A stretch of 64,000 nucleotides of DNA from Eopsaltria australis. Its lineage: Eukaryota > Chordata > Aves > Passeriformes > Petroicidae. The stretch covers positions 8,384,001-8,448,000 of the forward strand of contig JAVTVJ010000011.1 of the NCBI GenBank assembly GCA_034509425.1, read 5' to 3'. The notes under the pieces were generated by a model, which did not search any database, was not told the origin of the DNA, and saw only the letters and a program-made list of their open reading frames with translations. Below are positions 51,723 through 64,000 of this stretch, in pieces. Every line of letters begins with the position of its first letter. The stretch's first letter is position 1. The position numbers and the translations under genes are program-made.

Positions 51723-53558
51723 GACATGTATGGCTTCAAAAAACATCAAACCTTAGACTTCCTTGGGAAGTAATGCAGCTATCAGTGCACCCAACAGAGC
51801 TGGATCATGCTGCGAAGAACTGGGAAACAGCTCTGCAGATCCTGGCTCTGATGTTTATTTGCCTACAGTGAGCTTAAATACCCCTGCTTGAAACTGACAA
51901 AAACTCAAGTTACAAGTCATGGAGCCAACAGCTGGAAGCAAAGGAATTTGCAAGGGGAGATTTATATTAAATATTTATATAAATTTATTTGTGTGGTATT
52001 ATAAACATTCATATGTATTTATTTAAAACTAACCAGGGATTTAAATTCATCTCTTCTTTGTGGACAACAGCAGCAAATGTAAGATAGAAAATCAGGTATC
52101 TACCATTTTTACTTTTTCACAAAAAATAATCTTGTTGAAGCTGTGATTTTCATCAGTCATAGTCAGATCTAAGATAACTAAACATTGCTGCTTCTGATAA
52201 AAGCAGAAGCCATAATTAAAGCAGCTTGTTGGCATAATATATTCAATACTGTTACTAGTATAAGCACATCTCCTTAATAATCAGTTGACTTAGTGGATTT
52301 TTTAATTAAATATTAAAATGAGTTTAATGGCTCTGGAACATGAGAACAAAAACAACCACACAAATCAGATCAAGTCCACATCTTTTTATGTGGTACTAGA
52401 CAAAGAAACTGTTACAAATTTAATAAAAATCAAAATTAAAAACATAGAAATCTATTTCACTAAGTGAATAAACACCTGAATTGCCTATATTAAAGAACTG
52501 AAAGAGGCATATTTAAAATCACAAATCAGGTTTAAAAATTTTATTTGTATAGCACTGACCATGAACTCATGCCTAAAGAGAACACAAAAGAAGTCGGTCC
52601 CTGCACTAAATATATTGCAGAAGATAAAGTCTTTACCTCTGTAACCGATTGCACATGGCACAAGTCTATTTTTAGAACTGAATCCAAACTAGCATACTGA
52701 ACATTAACAGAATCCTTAATTCAACCAGGAAATTCATGGTAGTCTTTTACAGACATTTGTTTGGTGTGTAAAAAGTTCAAAATTATTTCCAATAAAGGGT
52801 CAAAAGGAAATCACGATTGTTTTATGGAAACTACACCCACAAGAAATTTACACTTTTCCTGGTATTTTTACACAAATGATAGATCTGCACAATCCTTTAG
52901 CTCAATCATGTTATACCTTTTTCCTAAGACTGCAACACCAAACTCTAAAGCAAGCATATTATTGCTTTATATGCCAGAAAGTTTTAACCTTGAATTACTA
53001 TAATACATCACTGTCTAGCAATAAGTTATTGTTCTCTTCCTATATGATGGTAAAATTATAAAACAAAAAAAATTAAAAGCCAAGAAACCTGAACTGATAT
53101 TTACTCTTGCTCTTCACCAGAGAAGCATTTTTTTTGGTTGTTAGTGGGCACCTAAAAGATTTTAGGAGGGGGCAGAATTTGCGTAGGGAATATAAAGTTT
53201 CCATAATTCTGAGAGTCATTTTGTTGTTCTTAATTTACCTTTCACAGCACAGTCAAAAATAGCCTGTGGATATTCAAGGCTGTGTGAGCTGCAGACTGAA
53301 AACCACTTCTGAATATAAGCAGTAGGAATTAAAATAATTCTATGTCACTGTGGCCAGATTAAAAGCAAGAAATCTACATAAATATGCCTTCAAATCCACA
53401 AGTATCAGGGGAAATAAAGGCTTTTTTTCAATTAATAAAATGTTCTACTCACAAACGATCTATCAAGAACAGCTGCCCTTTTGCCTCCAGAGCTTAATCC
53501 AGTTCAGCAATAACTGCATCAGGAAAAACTTCTTAATTCATCCATTATATTTCTGGTC
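51723..53558. other. Unique AT-rich DNA
   Basis: No gene or repeat family recognised; a 91-codon frame at 53350-53625 reads into the following A-tract as polylysine and is not credible. Confidence 0.65.
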
Positions 53559-53576
53559 AAAAAAAAAAAAAAAAAA
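53559..53576 (+). repeat. Poly(A) tract, 18 bp
   Basis: An uninterrupted run of A. No AATAAA lies 10-30 bp upstream and no retrocopied gene body is recognisable before it, so I call it a homopolymer, not the tail of a processed pseudogene. Confidence 0.9.
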
Positions 53577-56500
53577 GATAATGGGACCTGCCCTTGCTTC
53601 TCTAGTGTTAAAGGGTCAAGCCTGACAGCTGCACTTGCCTTGAAACTGATCCTCCAACAGTCAAGGCCAGGGCTGTGATCCCTAATCCAGTTTGAAGAAC
53701 ATTCCCACGGGACACAAATTTCCACGTGTGGGTGATGCCCATGTCCTAAACATGCATTCAAGTAGGATCTGGTCTCATAACAGCCTCATACCAGATCTTT
53801 GGAGGAACAGATTTAGGGAGCACTTTGTGAGTGAGTCACTAGATGGGAATTCCCTGCAATCTTCACTTTCAGATTCTTTAGGGAGTCCTGGCTCCCCTAA
53901 TAACCTCTGAAGTGCTGCAAGGGCCTTAGGCATATGGAAATCACTGACTATCTCATTATACATTTTACCTCCGAATTTTTTTATTCCTTTTTTTTTCTGT
54001 TTCTTCCTGGCACAGCACTTTTAGTAGATCTTTTCCCCTTCTTCATAAGCCAGCAAAATAAGTCTTGGTACTATGACACCAAAAGAGGGAAAACAAGGCC
54101 AGGGACTGAAATGCATTATCATAAATTAAAATATTCTTCCTTCCCTTGAGGTCTCAATTAAAAGCAGTAAAAGGTATTAAAGAAAAAAAAAAAGTTAAAA
54201 AGTATTAGAAGAAATATTTAAAGCTGAACTTTATTTTTGGTCTTGATGTTCTATTCCCAGGTTTGTCATAGATTTTAAAGAAATCCTGTCAGCTGATATT
54301 GCTGAAGAATGTTTTATAAACATTTCTATTTATCTAATCCCCTCCCTATTCTTACCTCCTCCAACAACACAGCTGAAATAGTACATGTCCTTGTTCATAA
54401 ATCATTTCTCTTTGTTTTACAAAATATATTTAAAACATATCTGGGAAAGAAATACAATGGAACAAATAGATAAAATAGTTACAAACCCAATTATCATCCA
54501 TTATATACAGTGGTGTCAACCTCACAGGCTTTGTTCACTGGCCTACCACACTGAATTGATAGAAATCATAAAGATTTCTTGCTTGGATCTTTCTGAGAAG
54601 CACTGAAGCCCTGGCTGTGCTCTAGAGCAAGCCCTACAAGGGGGAAATTTTATCATGAGACAATGAGTTTGAAAGTTCTCCTTCTTCACCTATCCTACCC
54701 TCCATTTTTCTCTTGCCCAGTCCTTTTTTTTTTTTAAGTTTTTCATCAACAACTTCCTCTTCCTAATCATTTCTTCAGGTCTGTAACATGAACATCACCA
54801 TCAAGTCAGGTATTTTTCTTAGGTTCTCACACCCAGAAGGATATCTTTCTGTCTAACATCACCAAGATAATGGGTCTTTTTTTCTCTTTTTCCATGTTTA
54901 AGCTCTAACATCATAGCTGAAACATCTGTTCTCTTCAACATTACTCTGTCCATACTTGTTCAAAATGATGCCCAAAACATCAGTGCTCTGATAGACCTTG
55001 AAACTGATCCTCTGCCACTCTGCCATAGGGAATATTTGCAATTGGAAGAATCTCACTAGCTTTACCAATTCTGCGTGGCCCAGAAGATCCAGAGTCTAAA
55101 TGCATGCCTTGCATATGTTTTGACTGAATGTCAAGAGGTAATTTTGGGTTATACAAGCTATGATTGGATTCTGTCATTCTCCCTTTGTATTTTTCCACAC
55201 GCCTCTCCTCTATTCCGCCAAAACTTGTGCACCAATTTATTCCATAACATTTTCATGATATTCCCAAGCTTTCCCATAGCTAAAGAGGACGTATGGGTAT
55301 GTACTTCTGAAAATTTTTCCTTTCCATGTTTAAAGATGCCTCCTCTGATGTTTGCACAAAAATTGATTATTTTTAAATCCAGCAATTAATAGCCTAAGTC
55401 ATAACAAATACTGATTCTTCTGTTCCTTTTACCATTTATGTACTAGAGGTATCTCTAGCTGATATTTCAACCCTAAATTCACCATGAACCAAGCAGTGAC
55501 TTTCTTTTTTTTATGAACTACTTACTACAGATTTCTGTTTCTGTAGCTTGGGGTTAAACTTGAAGTCTGTTAAGTTTTTAAAAATACTAATTTATTTATG
55601 CCAAGCTTTAATGATGACATTGGGAGAGAGAATATAACCTAAGGAAAGGTATTTTTTTTTAATCACAGATAATGGTTAGAACTTGGAAAGGACAGTAAAC
55701 AGTATCTTTCAAAGGTGTGAAACAGATTCTACAGATTCTGGTCTGGAAGAGAGGGCCACCACAATGCATGTGGTCAGGAGTTAGCCAGAAGCCAGGTCCA
55801 AAGCTGCTCAGTCTGAGGTAGCTGTGGTGTTTTTTGTTCTTGTAGATACCGAGTTCTGATTGTGTGAACAGCCTCTTTCATATTTAAAATTGTCTGAAGA
55901 TACGAATGGGGGGATCATTTTGGAGTCAAGACTATGTTATTTCTCATCCATTCAAGGGGAATTTTGCCTGCCTGACATCTACAGGAAAGCAGTGATTTTA
56001 TTGGGTTTTATTTTTAATTTAGAGTTTTCAAAGCTTTTTTCCCTTCTGAAAAGCAACCTTTTTTTTCTCAGTAATTATTCCTTAGAGCTATTAGATATCT
56101 GTAGTATTCATGGTTTGCTTTTGGTAACAATTTGACTATTCACAACATACACTATTAGTACATTCCCATGAAAATGCTGGAAATCCCAATATGTTATTTA
56201 TAATTCTAATTCCTAATAGGTTAAGGTAAACAAACTGACTTTATGATTCTGTTTAAAAAAGAGTGTATCAATCATATAATTAAATGGAATCTCTGTACTT
56301 CAAAGCTACTGTTAATGTACCGTAATCCTAAAGAATGCCACTGATTTCTGCAGATCACTGTAGAACTTGCAGTTTATTCCGCTGATTCCACTCCAAATAA
56401 CATTTCAGTACTGTTGATTTTAAAAATAGATAAACATTTTGAAAGAAAAACAATAAAACAATAATATTTCCCGATTTCTAAATTTTCAGGTTCCACAAAT

Positions 56501-59500
56501 TCTTTTTCTTACGTCACACATTGACAGGAACAAAGATCTCCAAAAGGCAGCATAAATGGAGCAAACTTTTATCAAAAAAGATTTTTCAAGCTACATGAAA
56601 GAGCAAAATTAGAAGCAAGGAGAACTTATTAGTTGTACTTCTAGTAAATCATGCAATTGCACAAATATGATCTATCCACCTTATCAGCAAATTTGAAGAT
56701 GTTATTTTTATATTCCTGTTTAATAATACCATCAGGACTCATTGCAGATCTTTTCCCTGTGTTTCAGTTTTCCAAATATTGAAAAAGTCTGCTGCTTCTA
56801 CTTGCAAGAACATCTGTTTAATTATCTAGCCATTATGGCAACATTGCTTTTAATTTGGTTTATTTTTTTTTGTGCTGTAAGTTTAGATCTAAATACTTGC
56901 TGACATCAGTCTTAGTCCTTTTCTCACTTCTATTTTTAACATCCCCATTGAATGTAATTAATAAAGCCCATCAACAGCCTGTGTAATTTTTCTTAACAAT
57001 TATTTAATATTTTTGAGTTTATCTAGGCTTCCCTGCTAATTTACCTCCAGTTTCCAAATTCTAGTGACTACTAACTGTTTTATTATAGGATTCCTTCTTG
57101 AGAAAGCTTTTCATGAGTTTGCATTGAAACAATCTACTGGTTTCCCCCATTCATCCAGCTTTGCTTTGCAATGATTTGTGAGATGAGACGTTAACAAAGA
57201 TTGCTTCAGGGATACTACCTTTTCAGCCTTCTGCTGGTGAGCATCTGTGAGAATAAAACCCACTTGAGAACAGCTCACAAACCACAAGCTGTCACATGTC
57301 CCTTGTGATCTGTATCTGCTGCAGAGTGCATTGCAGCTTTCGCTGTTTCTTCCTTAAACTGTGCCAGAGAACACAATTTTTCGTCCGTATTTTTGTTTAT
57401 ATACATAAGATGATTTCGCCTGTCCTTGATCCTCAGCATCACAATTTTCTGCCTTTTCAGATTAGACCTAAAAGGCTCAGCTCCTTTCTTTCTTTCTACA
57501 TTGCCACCCCAAGACTTTCCTCTCCTCCCACTCTTGTCACAATATGTAGGGAAAATAAGTTCTTGATATTAGAAGCTCATAATTTTGCTGCATTTTAGTT
57601 AGCACTCTGTAGAGTGTTGAAGCTCCTTGCAAAAGTATTGCTCCAGTTAAATACTGATAGAGAGGAAACAACTAATATTTAAGGTGCTCCTGTGCTGAGA
57701 CTTCACAGAACTGAAGTTCCACATAAGAAAGGTAAAACTAACAGGTCTGCCTTTCTCCTAATACATTTTCTCAAAGACACTGCTTTTATCAGCTCAGCTC
57801 AATATGCAAAAATCAGAGCAGGAACTCAGACTCACTTCTTGTTATATATACATATCTGTATACATATGTACAAATATAGAATTCAAATTCATTGTTATAA
57901 ATGCGACCTGTTATTCAATGCATGTATAAAAGAAACACACAAATATCAATGGATATTGATAGCAAAATCCACAGAGAAAACACATGGATTAGACTATTGG
58001 TTATATTTTGCTCTAAAGTGCTCCCCAAGGTCCTTCCCAAAATATGCTCAAAGGAATGAATCATTTTCCATTATCCTTCACTTAGCTAACGCATTTCACT
58101 ACAGCTCCTCATAATTCAATCTTCAGGGATTCTCGAACATTTGATAAGATGCACAATTTTTCACCAGCTTTTCTTTAATTTTTTTCTCTTGAATAGAACC
58201 AATATGAGCAGTGCTTGTTGTTTGTTATTAATGGAATTCAGTGAAATGCAAAAGAACAGGATAACTTCCACCATGCTGTCAGCCTTAAAAATCTATATAC
58301 CTGACAGGAGATAATAAATGAAAAAAAAAAAAGTAGTTTTGGAGAAGAACTAATTTCACAATGATTCAGGTGCGTATCGGGAGATACAAGTAAACTAGGC
58401 AATGTATGACACAATATCATACTGTATAATTTGCAGGTTTGGGGTTCTTAAAGCCTTTCATTTTAGGCAAAAGGTGCTCAGAGCTTTAGGATGCCATTTG
58501 ACAAGTTTTGTTTTCTTGTTTGTATTGCTGCTTTGCAGCCACTGGCACTTCTTTTGCATAGGTTTCCTCTAAATTCTGTGAGCTTGTCTGCCTTTTTAGT
58601 ACCATCTTAACAGCTTCAGAGAATGGCACAGGCTGGTTTCATTTGCAGTTTTGATGAAGGAAAAATGGGGGAAAAGGCACTGTATCACCATTATACTTGC
58701 TCCAAAGAGCCAGAAAATTCCCCTCTCCCCATGCCTGAGACTTGGAAAGTAAAGTTCTTCCCAGTGGGGAAGCAGGAAACTTGGCAAGTTCCTGCACTCA
58801 GTTGTCCTCAGTATCTGGCTCCTCTCTGTGCTCACTGCTCAACTCCTCACCTTTTCTAAAATCGTCCTCATGGAAAAAAAATACTCAAAAGGAAAAGGTT
58901 AAGCTCTCAATATCTGGTCCTATAAAAAACACCCAAAGAACCACTATGGAGGATTATTATTAATATTTTTGTGCTTATTTTCTTCTTATGAAATATCAGG
59001 AAATGTAAAAACAATGAAACATTAACATAATATCAAAAGAGCGAGGTCTTCTATATTTGGGCCCAAGATTCTATTTTTATTTACTTTTTTAATAAACAAA
59101 AATATGCCTGATTTTAATATTCACAAGTTTACCAATAAATAGGTAAATAGGTGACAAACCATGCTTTAGACAGAAAATACAGAAATGGCAGAAGATCCTG
59201 CTGAGATGTTAAGGAATGCCCAAAGAGCACAAGAGTCTGGGCTCCTTGCAATCAAGTATATGAGCACAGGAACTGCTTAGTGAAGTCCAGAACAAAGTCC
59301 TCAGGCTGGACTCAGCATAACAAGGGACTACAGGAAGAGTGGATATCTAGAAACACAACAAAGGCAAATATTGGAGATGGGACTAGTTTGGTTTCTGAAG
59401 TATGCTTACTAGTACTCCCAGACCTCAGATTTTTTTTCCTAATTAAGGCACCATAATATGCCTTGGATTAACACATGTGTGTGTCTCTAATTGTAGCCCC

Positions 59501-60885
59501 ATGCTAGGGATTTTAATGCACATATAAGATGTTCAAGGCCTTCCAGTTATATAAAACTTACATATTTCAAATAGTTTTTAGTGTGTGTTATATAAGTAAG
59601 TCTCTTTCTCCACTCCTTGTCTTATTTCTCCAGTTTTCTGGAATAGATCAGCTGTTTGAGCTTTTTTGGGGGAATCCCAAAGAAAAGGATTACAGTGATA
59701 TATTCATTATTGAGGAAGAAATTGGCAGAAAAGGCAGACATTTATTTACTCCTTGGCCTGTTTTTGGGGTATTCAGAGTCACTGAGCATCTGACTGAGAT
59801 GTCCTTCAGTCTTTTTTTGCCTGCTTTAACATGCTGGATAAAACAGGCTAGTCCTGACTGATGCAGACCAGAACCTCCTAAACATATAGTTCTGTGATAT
59901 ACAGAGGTAGGCACTCAGTCTAACTCCCTCAGTGTACAGCACAGCAACACTCAGACATGATAAACAGGATCACATTGAGACCCTCACAGACCCTCCATGA
60001 AACAAGGGATTGTCACCCTCTTATTTCAGTAATCACAGTTCTTTTCAAACCTCATAGAAGCATGCTTTCTTGTTCACATACTGAAGACTTTCAACCTGAA
60101 CTGTAGTTCAAAGAGCTTTTTTTTCCCTTCATTTTAAGATGAGTACTTCCACGTGACTGGTTTAAGAAGGATTTTCCTGTCCTTCCTCTTTAATGAAAAT
60201 ATGTAAGCTGTTATACCTCGTTCTTCATACAGATTTCTCTTCTCTATTCATTTTTATCCCTGCTATGAGAATGCCACCTGCTCTTCTTCCAGCAGCTGTC
60301 TCTTTTTCCAAACCTGCTCACAAGGATACAGCACATCAGGGTGCAGTACGCATGCTATAAATATGGTTTGTATTACGTACTAAAACTCTCACGAGAGAAT
60401 CATTTGTTAGGAAAACCCTTGTCAGGATGGTCTCACAACTAAACCTGCCCTCTCTTGCTGACTGTCAAGAGGACCACAAATCTCCACAGTTCTGAAAAAT
60501 CTAGTGGTACAAAGACAGTCCAATTCTGCTGACCAGTGGCAGTACTCATTCATCTCTGGACTTACACGAATTAGCACAAACCAAATGGCGTAAAAGAGTA
60601 TCACAAAATCTTGTTTATGTAATTATGGGAAAGCTCAGCACATGTATCTAAATCTATTCCCGTCGTGCCTGTCCCACCATAAGCTAGCCAAAAGCTTGAA
60701 CGAAAATGTTGATTTCAGTTACCATATCAGGTTCATTGACACTGAATTACTTTATCTAATGGTATTAGCTGTTGTTGTGGTCACTACTTGAATTTATAGA
60801 AGATTTTGTCACAGAAAATCCAAAAACCAACACAGAAGTGCATCAACCTAATAGTCAACCTAATAATTGTGCACCACAGAGGGGC
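53577..60885. other. Unique DNA, no gene seen
   Basis: The 53.58-53.92 kb part is GC-richer than its surroundings without matching a family I know. The frame 57692-58114 (+, 140 codons) includes a tyrosine/isoleucine-rich run that merely translates a TATACA-rich stretch (57840-57875). A T-run lies at 54725-54735. A 12-bp near-perfect tandem pair (TCAACCTAATAG/A) occurs at 60843-60866 just before the next CR1 piece. No RNA gene is seen. Confidence 0.6.
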
Positions 60886-61085
60886 AACTTCTTGACTGTG
60901 CAGGTGATTGTGCACTGGAACAGATTTCCCAGAGAGGTGGTAGAGTCTTCTTCACTGGAGATATTCGAGAACCATCTGGATGTACTCCTGTTCTGTGAGC
61001 TCTAGAATGACCCTGATTGAGCGGGGATGTTGAAGCAGATGCCCCTCTGCAGGTTTCTTCCAACCTGACCCATTCTGGGATTTGG
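60886..61085 (+). mobile_element. CR1 LINE 3'-end fragment, ~200 bp
   Basis: Plus-oriented CR1 3' region: GCACTGGAACAGATTTCCCA (60912), AGAGAGGTGGTAGAGTCTTC (60932), CACTGGAGATATTCGAGAAC (60953), TGACCCTGATTGAGCGGGGA (61008) and TTCTTCCAACCTGACCCATT (61055) follow in the family order and end at a degenerate tail near 61083. The start is approximate. There is no coding capacity. Confidence 0.88.
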
Positions 61086-64000
61086 TGTCTGGCAGAGCTG
61101 ATGGTGTCCATATAGCAACAGGTGCTAGCATCCACAGACTGTGTGGGTATGGCCATTTAGCTCTTTGGGAGTTCTAAAGTCACTCCTTGTAGAACTTGGG
61201 TATTACTGACTATAAGTCTTCAGCCCTGTCATCTGCCCTGCCTGTGCACTCAGGCCTGCTAACACTGCCTTTCCTCAGGAAACAAACTGGGCTTAACAGA
61301 AGAAAAGGAAACAAAACCCAACAAATTATACTTTCCAAGGTTGCAAGAGCTTTTCTCATGTGAATAGAAATGGAGTGTGTGGGCAGGAGCCTCCCATCTG
61401 CTTTTACTGCAGTGGGGAGGTAAGCAGGACACCAGACATTCCCCACCCCCAGGGCTTCAGCTGCGTGGGCTTGGGGCCAGCATCCAAGCCACACAGCTGG
61501 TGGACTTAAAGGAAGCTGTAATGAGGAAAGCAAGAGTAAGCCCCAGCAGAGGATGCCCCTCTGCAACTTTCTTGGGAGCCAGTTGTAAGTGAAAGTTTCT
61601 CACACTCAGATCCTGGCTGAGCTGGGGTGCAGCAGCATCTCAGCTGAGGTGCAAGGCAGCCATCTAGACCCAGTTCTGGACCTATGGACCAGCACCCCAG
61701 CCTAGCCATAGGACTGCCTTATCACATGAACATGGGCTCTCAGCTGAGCCTGGCAGCCATCCCCAGGCCTGCAGGATTGTGCCTGGCTTCCCACTCCCCC
61801 CCCACTTTGTGGGACAGTCTGCAGTACTGCTCCCAGACAGCACTCTGCAGCACAAAATTACATAAGAGTGCAGGAGAAGATACGGGGAAATTGCAGGAGC
61901 TTTATACATATTATCACATATTTAAAACAAAAAATTAACAGTATCTGACACGCTGAATGTTTTGCTGCTGGCCAAAAAGGAGTGAGACAGCCTCTCTCTG
62001 TTAGTGTGCTAATAAATGCTGCACGCTGTTATTTACAAGGCCAGAGAGAACACGTTTTTTACACACAGCTCTTGGGTGATAAAATCACCAGTCAATATGC
62101 ATGTACAGTTCTCGTGAACATCACTGTAATCCCATATGTTCTCAGATCTTAAAGGCGTCATGTGAATAAGCACTGGAAGGGCTGGGCTGGTCATAGCCAA
62201 CTATGACCGAGAAGGTTGTAAATCGACACACAAACCTAGGTCTTTTAAAAAGCTATTAGATCATCTACATCAGCCATTCAGCTGTTCTGAAATTGGACTT
62301 GGGCAAAAGTCATATGTGTGCAGTCTAAAGCATGTGGTCTGATGCCCAGACAGCATTCAGCTGTCCTTTTCCTGCAGAGACATCTTGACCTGCTCCAGAG
62401 GCTCTCCAGAGGCAGAGCTCTGTTGTACAACCTACAGCACATATACAGAGGCTGTATGCAGCCTCTCCCCAAGCCATTTGCAATTGCTGACCCCTCACAA
62501 CCTCAATTTGAATCTAGAACCTGTATTTTTCTTCTGCTTGATACAGGAAACATTTTCAGGTGACATTTGACGCAAGCTGTCATAATCAGATGTTAACTTC
62601 AGTATGGACAAAGATAGCGATAATCTGGTACAACATGCCTGAGTTTATAATTTCTCACTATGGTATTTTTTAACAGTTTGCCTTTCCAGCACTAGACAGA
62701 AGAGTGGAGGCAGACCTCCAGACTAATGAGGTGCAAAGTTGTCACCTAAATATGAAGCCAAGAGTCCAGAGGCTTTTCTTGCACCCTTGGCACAAGATTA
62801 AGTGGAACAGGGAAAGGCAGTGCTGGTATCATGGGTAGAGTGGCAAATTCAGAAGGATGGCCCTGGGTTGTGCTCATGCTTCCAGCACTGCAATTGCAAC
62901 TTGATGTCCAAACACTGGACTTGTGCTGCTCTGTGCTGGAAGCGCCTCATTAAATGCTGATCTGAACTCTGTCATCCTTTCTGCTGCAAGTCCTTTTGTG
63001 AGGACTTTTCTCAGTTCTCAATCATACTGACAGGGTAAAAGTACCTTCCATTCTCTATAAATTTTCTTATGTACTGGGTGACTTCCTCTGCTTTTTATAT
63101 TTTAATTGCTTTGTCAAAAAGAGTAATTCAGGGCCTTTTAGAAAATTCCCAGGGTGGTTTCATCGCAGCTTCACACATGACCTCTTCTCCTCTCAGAGAA
63201 TTGCAAGAGTGACTTTTATCCTTACAGAACCAAAACACTTGTATGCTTCACCTCAGTTTTTCTTGTCTCTGGATGACTGCATGGCATTGCTTGTGTTCTA
63301 TTTTGTCCAAGGAGGAAAAGGAAAGGTCAGTGTCTCAGTCTGTATATCTCAACCTTTTACAAGCATTGAAATTCAAATCAAAGTATGTTTTTAAAATAAT
63401 ATATTTCTGCAAAGGTGAACGAGAGTCAGCTAGTGCAATGATCCTTTTCCTTCAGTTTCAGGGATTTGAATTCAAATTATTCATTCTGCCACCTTGTCTA
63501 GATTAATGAAGCTGAATATAGAAAACTTTAAGAGAGATTATTAACTTTGTACCGAGAGTGGATGAAGTGCATGGTCCCACACTAGACCTTGCCTTCTGCA
63601 CTAATGATAGTGATTTATCTCTGGTCTTTCATTATTTAAAAATAGTTTGCCACCCAAATGCATGGCAATGAATTTGAGTGAAAGACTTGACTCTCTCTGT
63701 AAGACAGCCTGTACAACTAGCACTGCTTCAAGAAAATAAAGCACAACTTTGACAGGGTAATATTTAAGGATTTTGTTCTAGTCATTTGTATTGCAGAACA
63801 GCTTTTGATTCTGTGTAGGATCCTTGTTTCAGTACATGTTTTTAATTGTGCAAGCATTTTTTGCTTGGTATAAATAGCAGGCTATTAGGAAAGTGCTAAA
63901 AATCTGGTTGTGTCTGCCCCTATAGACCCTATCAAAGAGCTTTTCAAGTTTCATTCTACTCTTCCAAGTCCAAGTAGCAGACCTAAAATTTCCTGAAAGT
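61086..64000. other. Unique DNA, GC-richer patch at 61.2-61.9 kb, no gene confirmed
   Basis: The 61.2-61.9 kb patch is richer in G and C and gives several overlapping chance frames on both strands (up to 118 codons, 61210-61566 minus), none with a domain. A C-run lies at 61794-61803. The remaining sequence to the window edge is AT-rich, with one short segment bearing splice-like borders (63228-63325) discussed under findings. Confidence 0.55.

Noticed and set aside
53350..53576. Processed pseudogene ending in the 18-bp A run
   Set aside because: No AATAAA at the right distance, no recognised gene body, and no flanking duplication visible.
57692..58114. 140-codon open frame with an HICIHMYKY-like run
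   Set aside because: The run translates a TATACA-rich low-complexity stretch; no family recognised.
61210..61566. 118-codon minus frame with a leucine-rich, signal-peptide-like start
   Set aside because: It sits in a GC-richer patch with competing frames on both strands; the hydrophobic start is the translation of a GAG/CAG-rich complement and nothing secreted is recognisable after it.
1..64000. CRISPR array, tRNA, rRNA, snRNA genes or a bacterial-type operon
   Set aside because: No regularly spaced direct repeats with unique spacers, no complete cloverleaf or known small-RNA signature, and no packed co-directional coding frames were seen on either strand by eye.

Overview
The window reads as nuclear DNA of a bird. 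The strongest evidence is its interspersed repeats. Four CR1 non-LTR retrotransposon fragments are present, three of them ending in the typical avian CR1 3' end. Two LTR units resemble high-copy avian endogenous-retrovirus LTRs. There are also the short A-rich and (AAAC)n/(AATT)n tracts common in bird introns and intergenic DNA. The rest is AT-rich, full of stops in all frames, and carries no operon-like packing, rRNA, tRNA or CRISPR array. I see no convincing protein-coding gene of the host. The window is either intergenic or inside a very large intron, and the sequence alone does not say which.

Layout: 1-5228 is unique AT-rich DNA with one A-tract/hairpin. 5229-5546 is a CR1 3'-end fragment (minus). 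5547-15750 is unique DNA with a possible tRNA-derived SINE relic near 6.23 kb and two A/C-rich microsatellites. 15751-18003 is the largest element, a 2.25-kb 5'-truncated CR1 (minus) with a broken endonuclease-reverse transcriptase reading frame. 18004-21801 is unique AT-rich DNA. 21802-24886 is an LTR-rich block: a 374-bp solo LTR with a near-perfect target duplication, a possible decayed LTR-like promoter segment, and an 828-bp LTR (minus) holding seven degenerate 43-53-bp tandem units. 24887-64000 is mostly unique DNA interrupted by an old CR1 piece (31.86-32.22 kb), a short CR1 piece (60.89-61.08 kb), an exact 28-bp tandem duplication (42.47 kb) and simple repeats.

No set of genes works together here, and I found no new defence, metabolic or mobile system. 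The most useful leads are the LTR cluster, the tandem-unit LTR, the lesions in the CR1 polymerase core, and two short open segments with plausible splice sites (37488-37708 and 63228-63325) that could be tested against transcript data.
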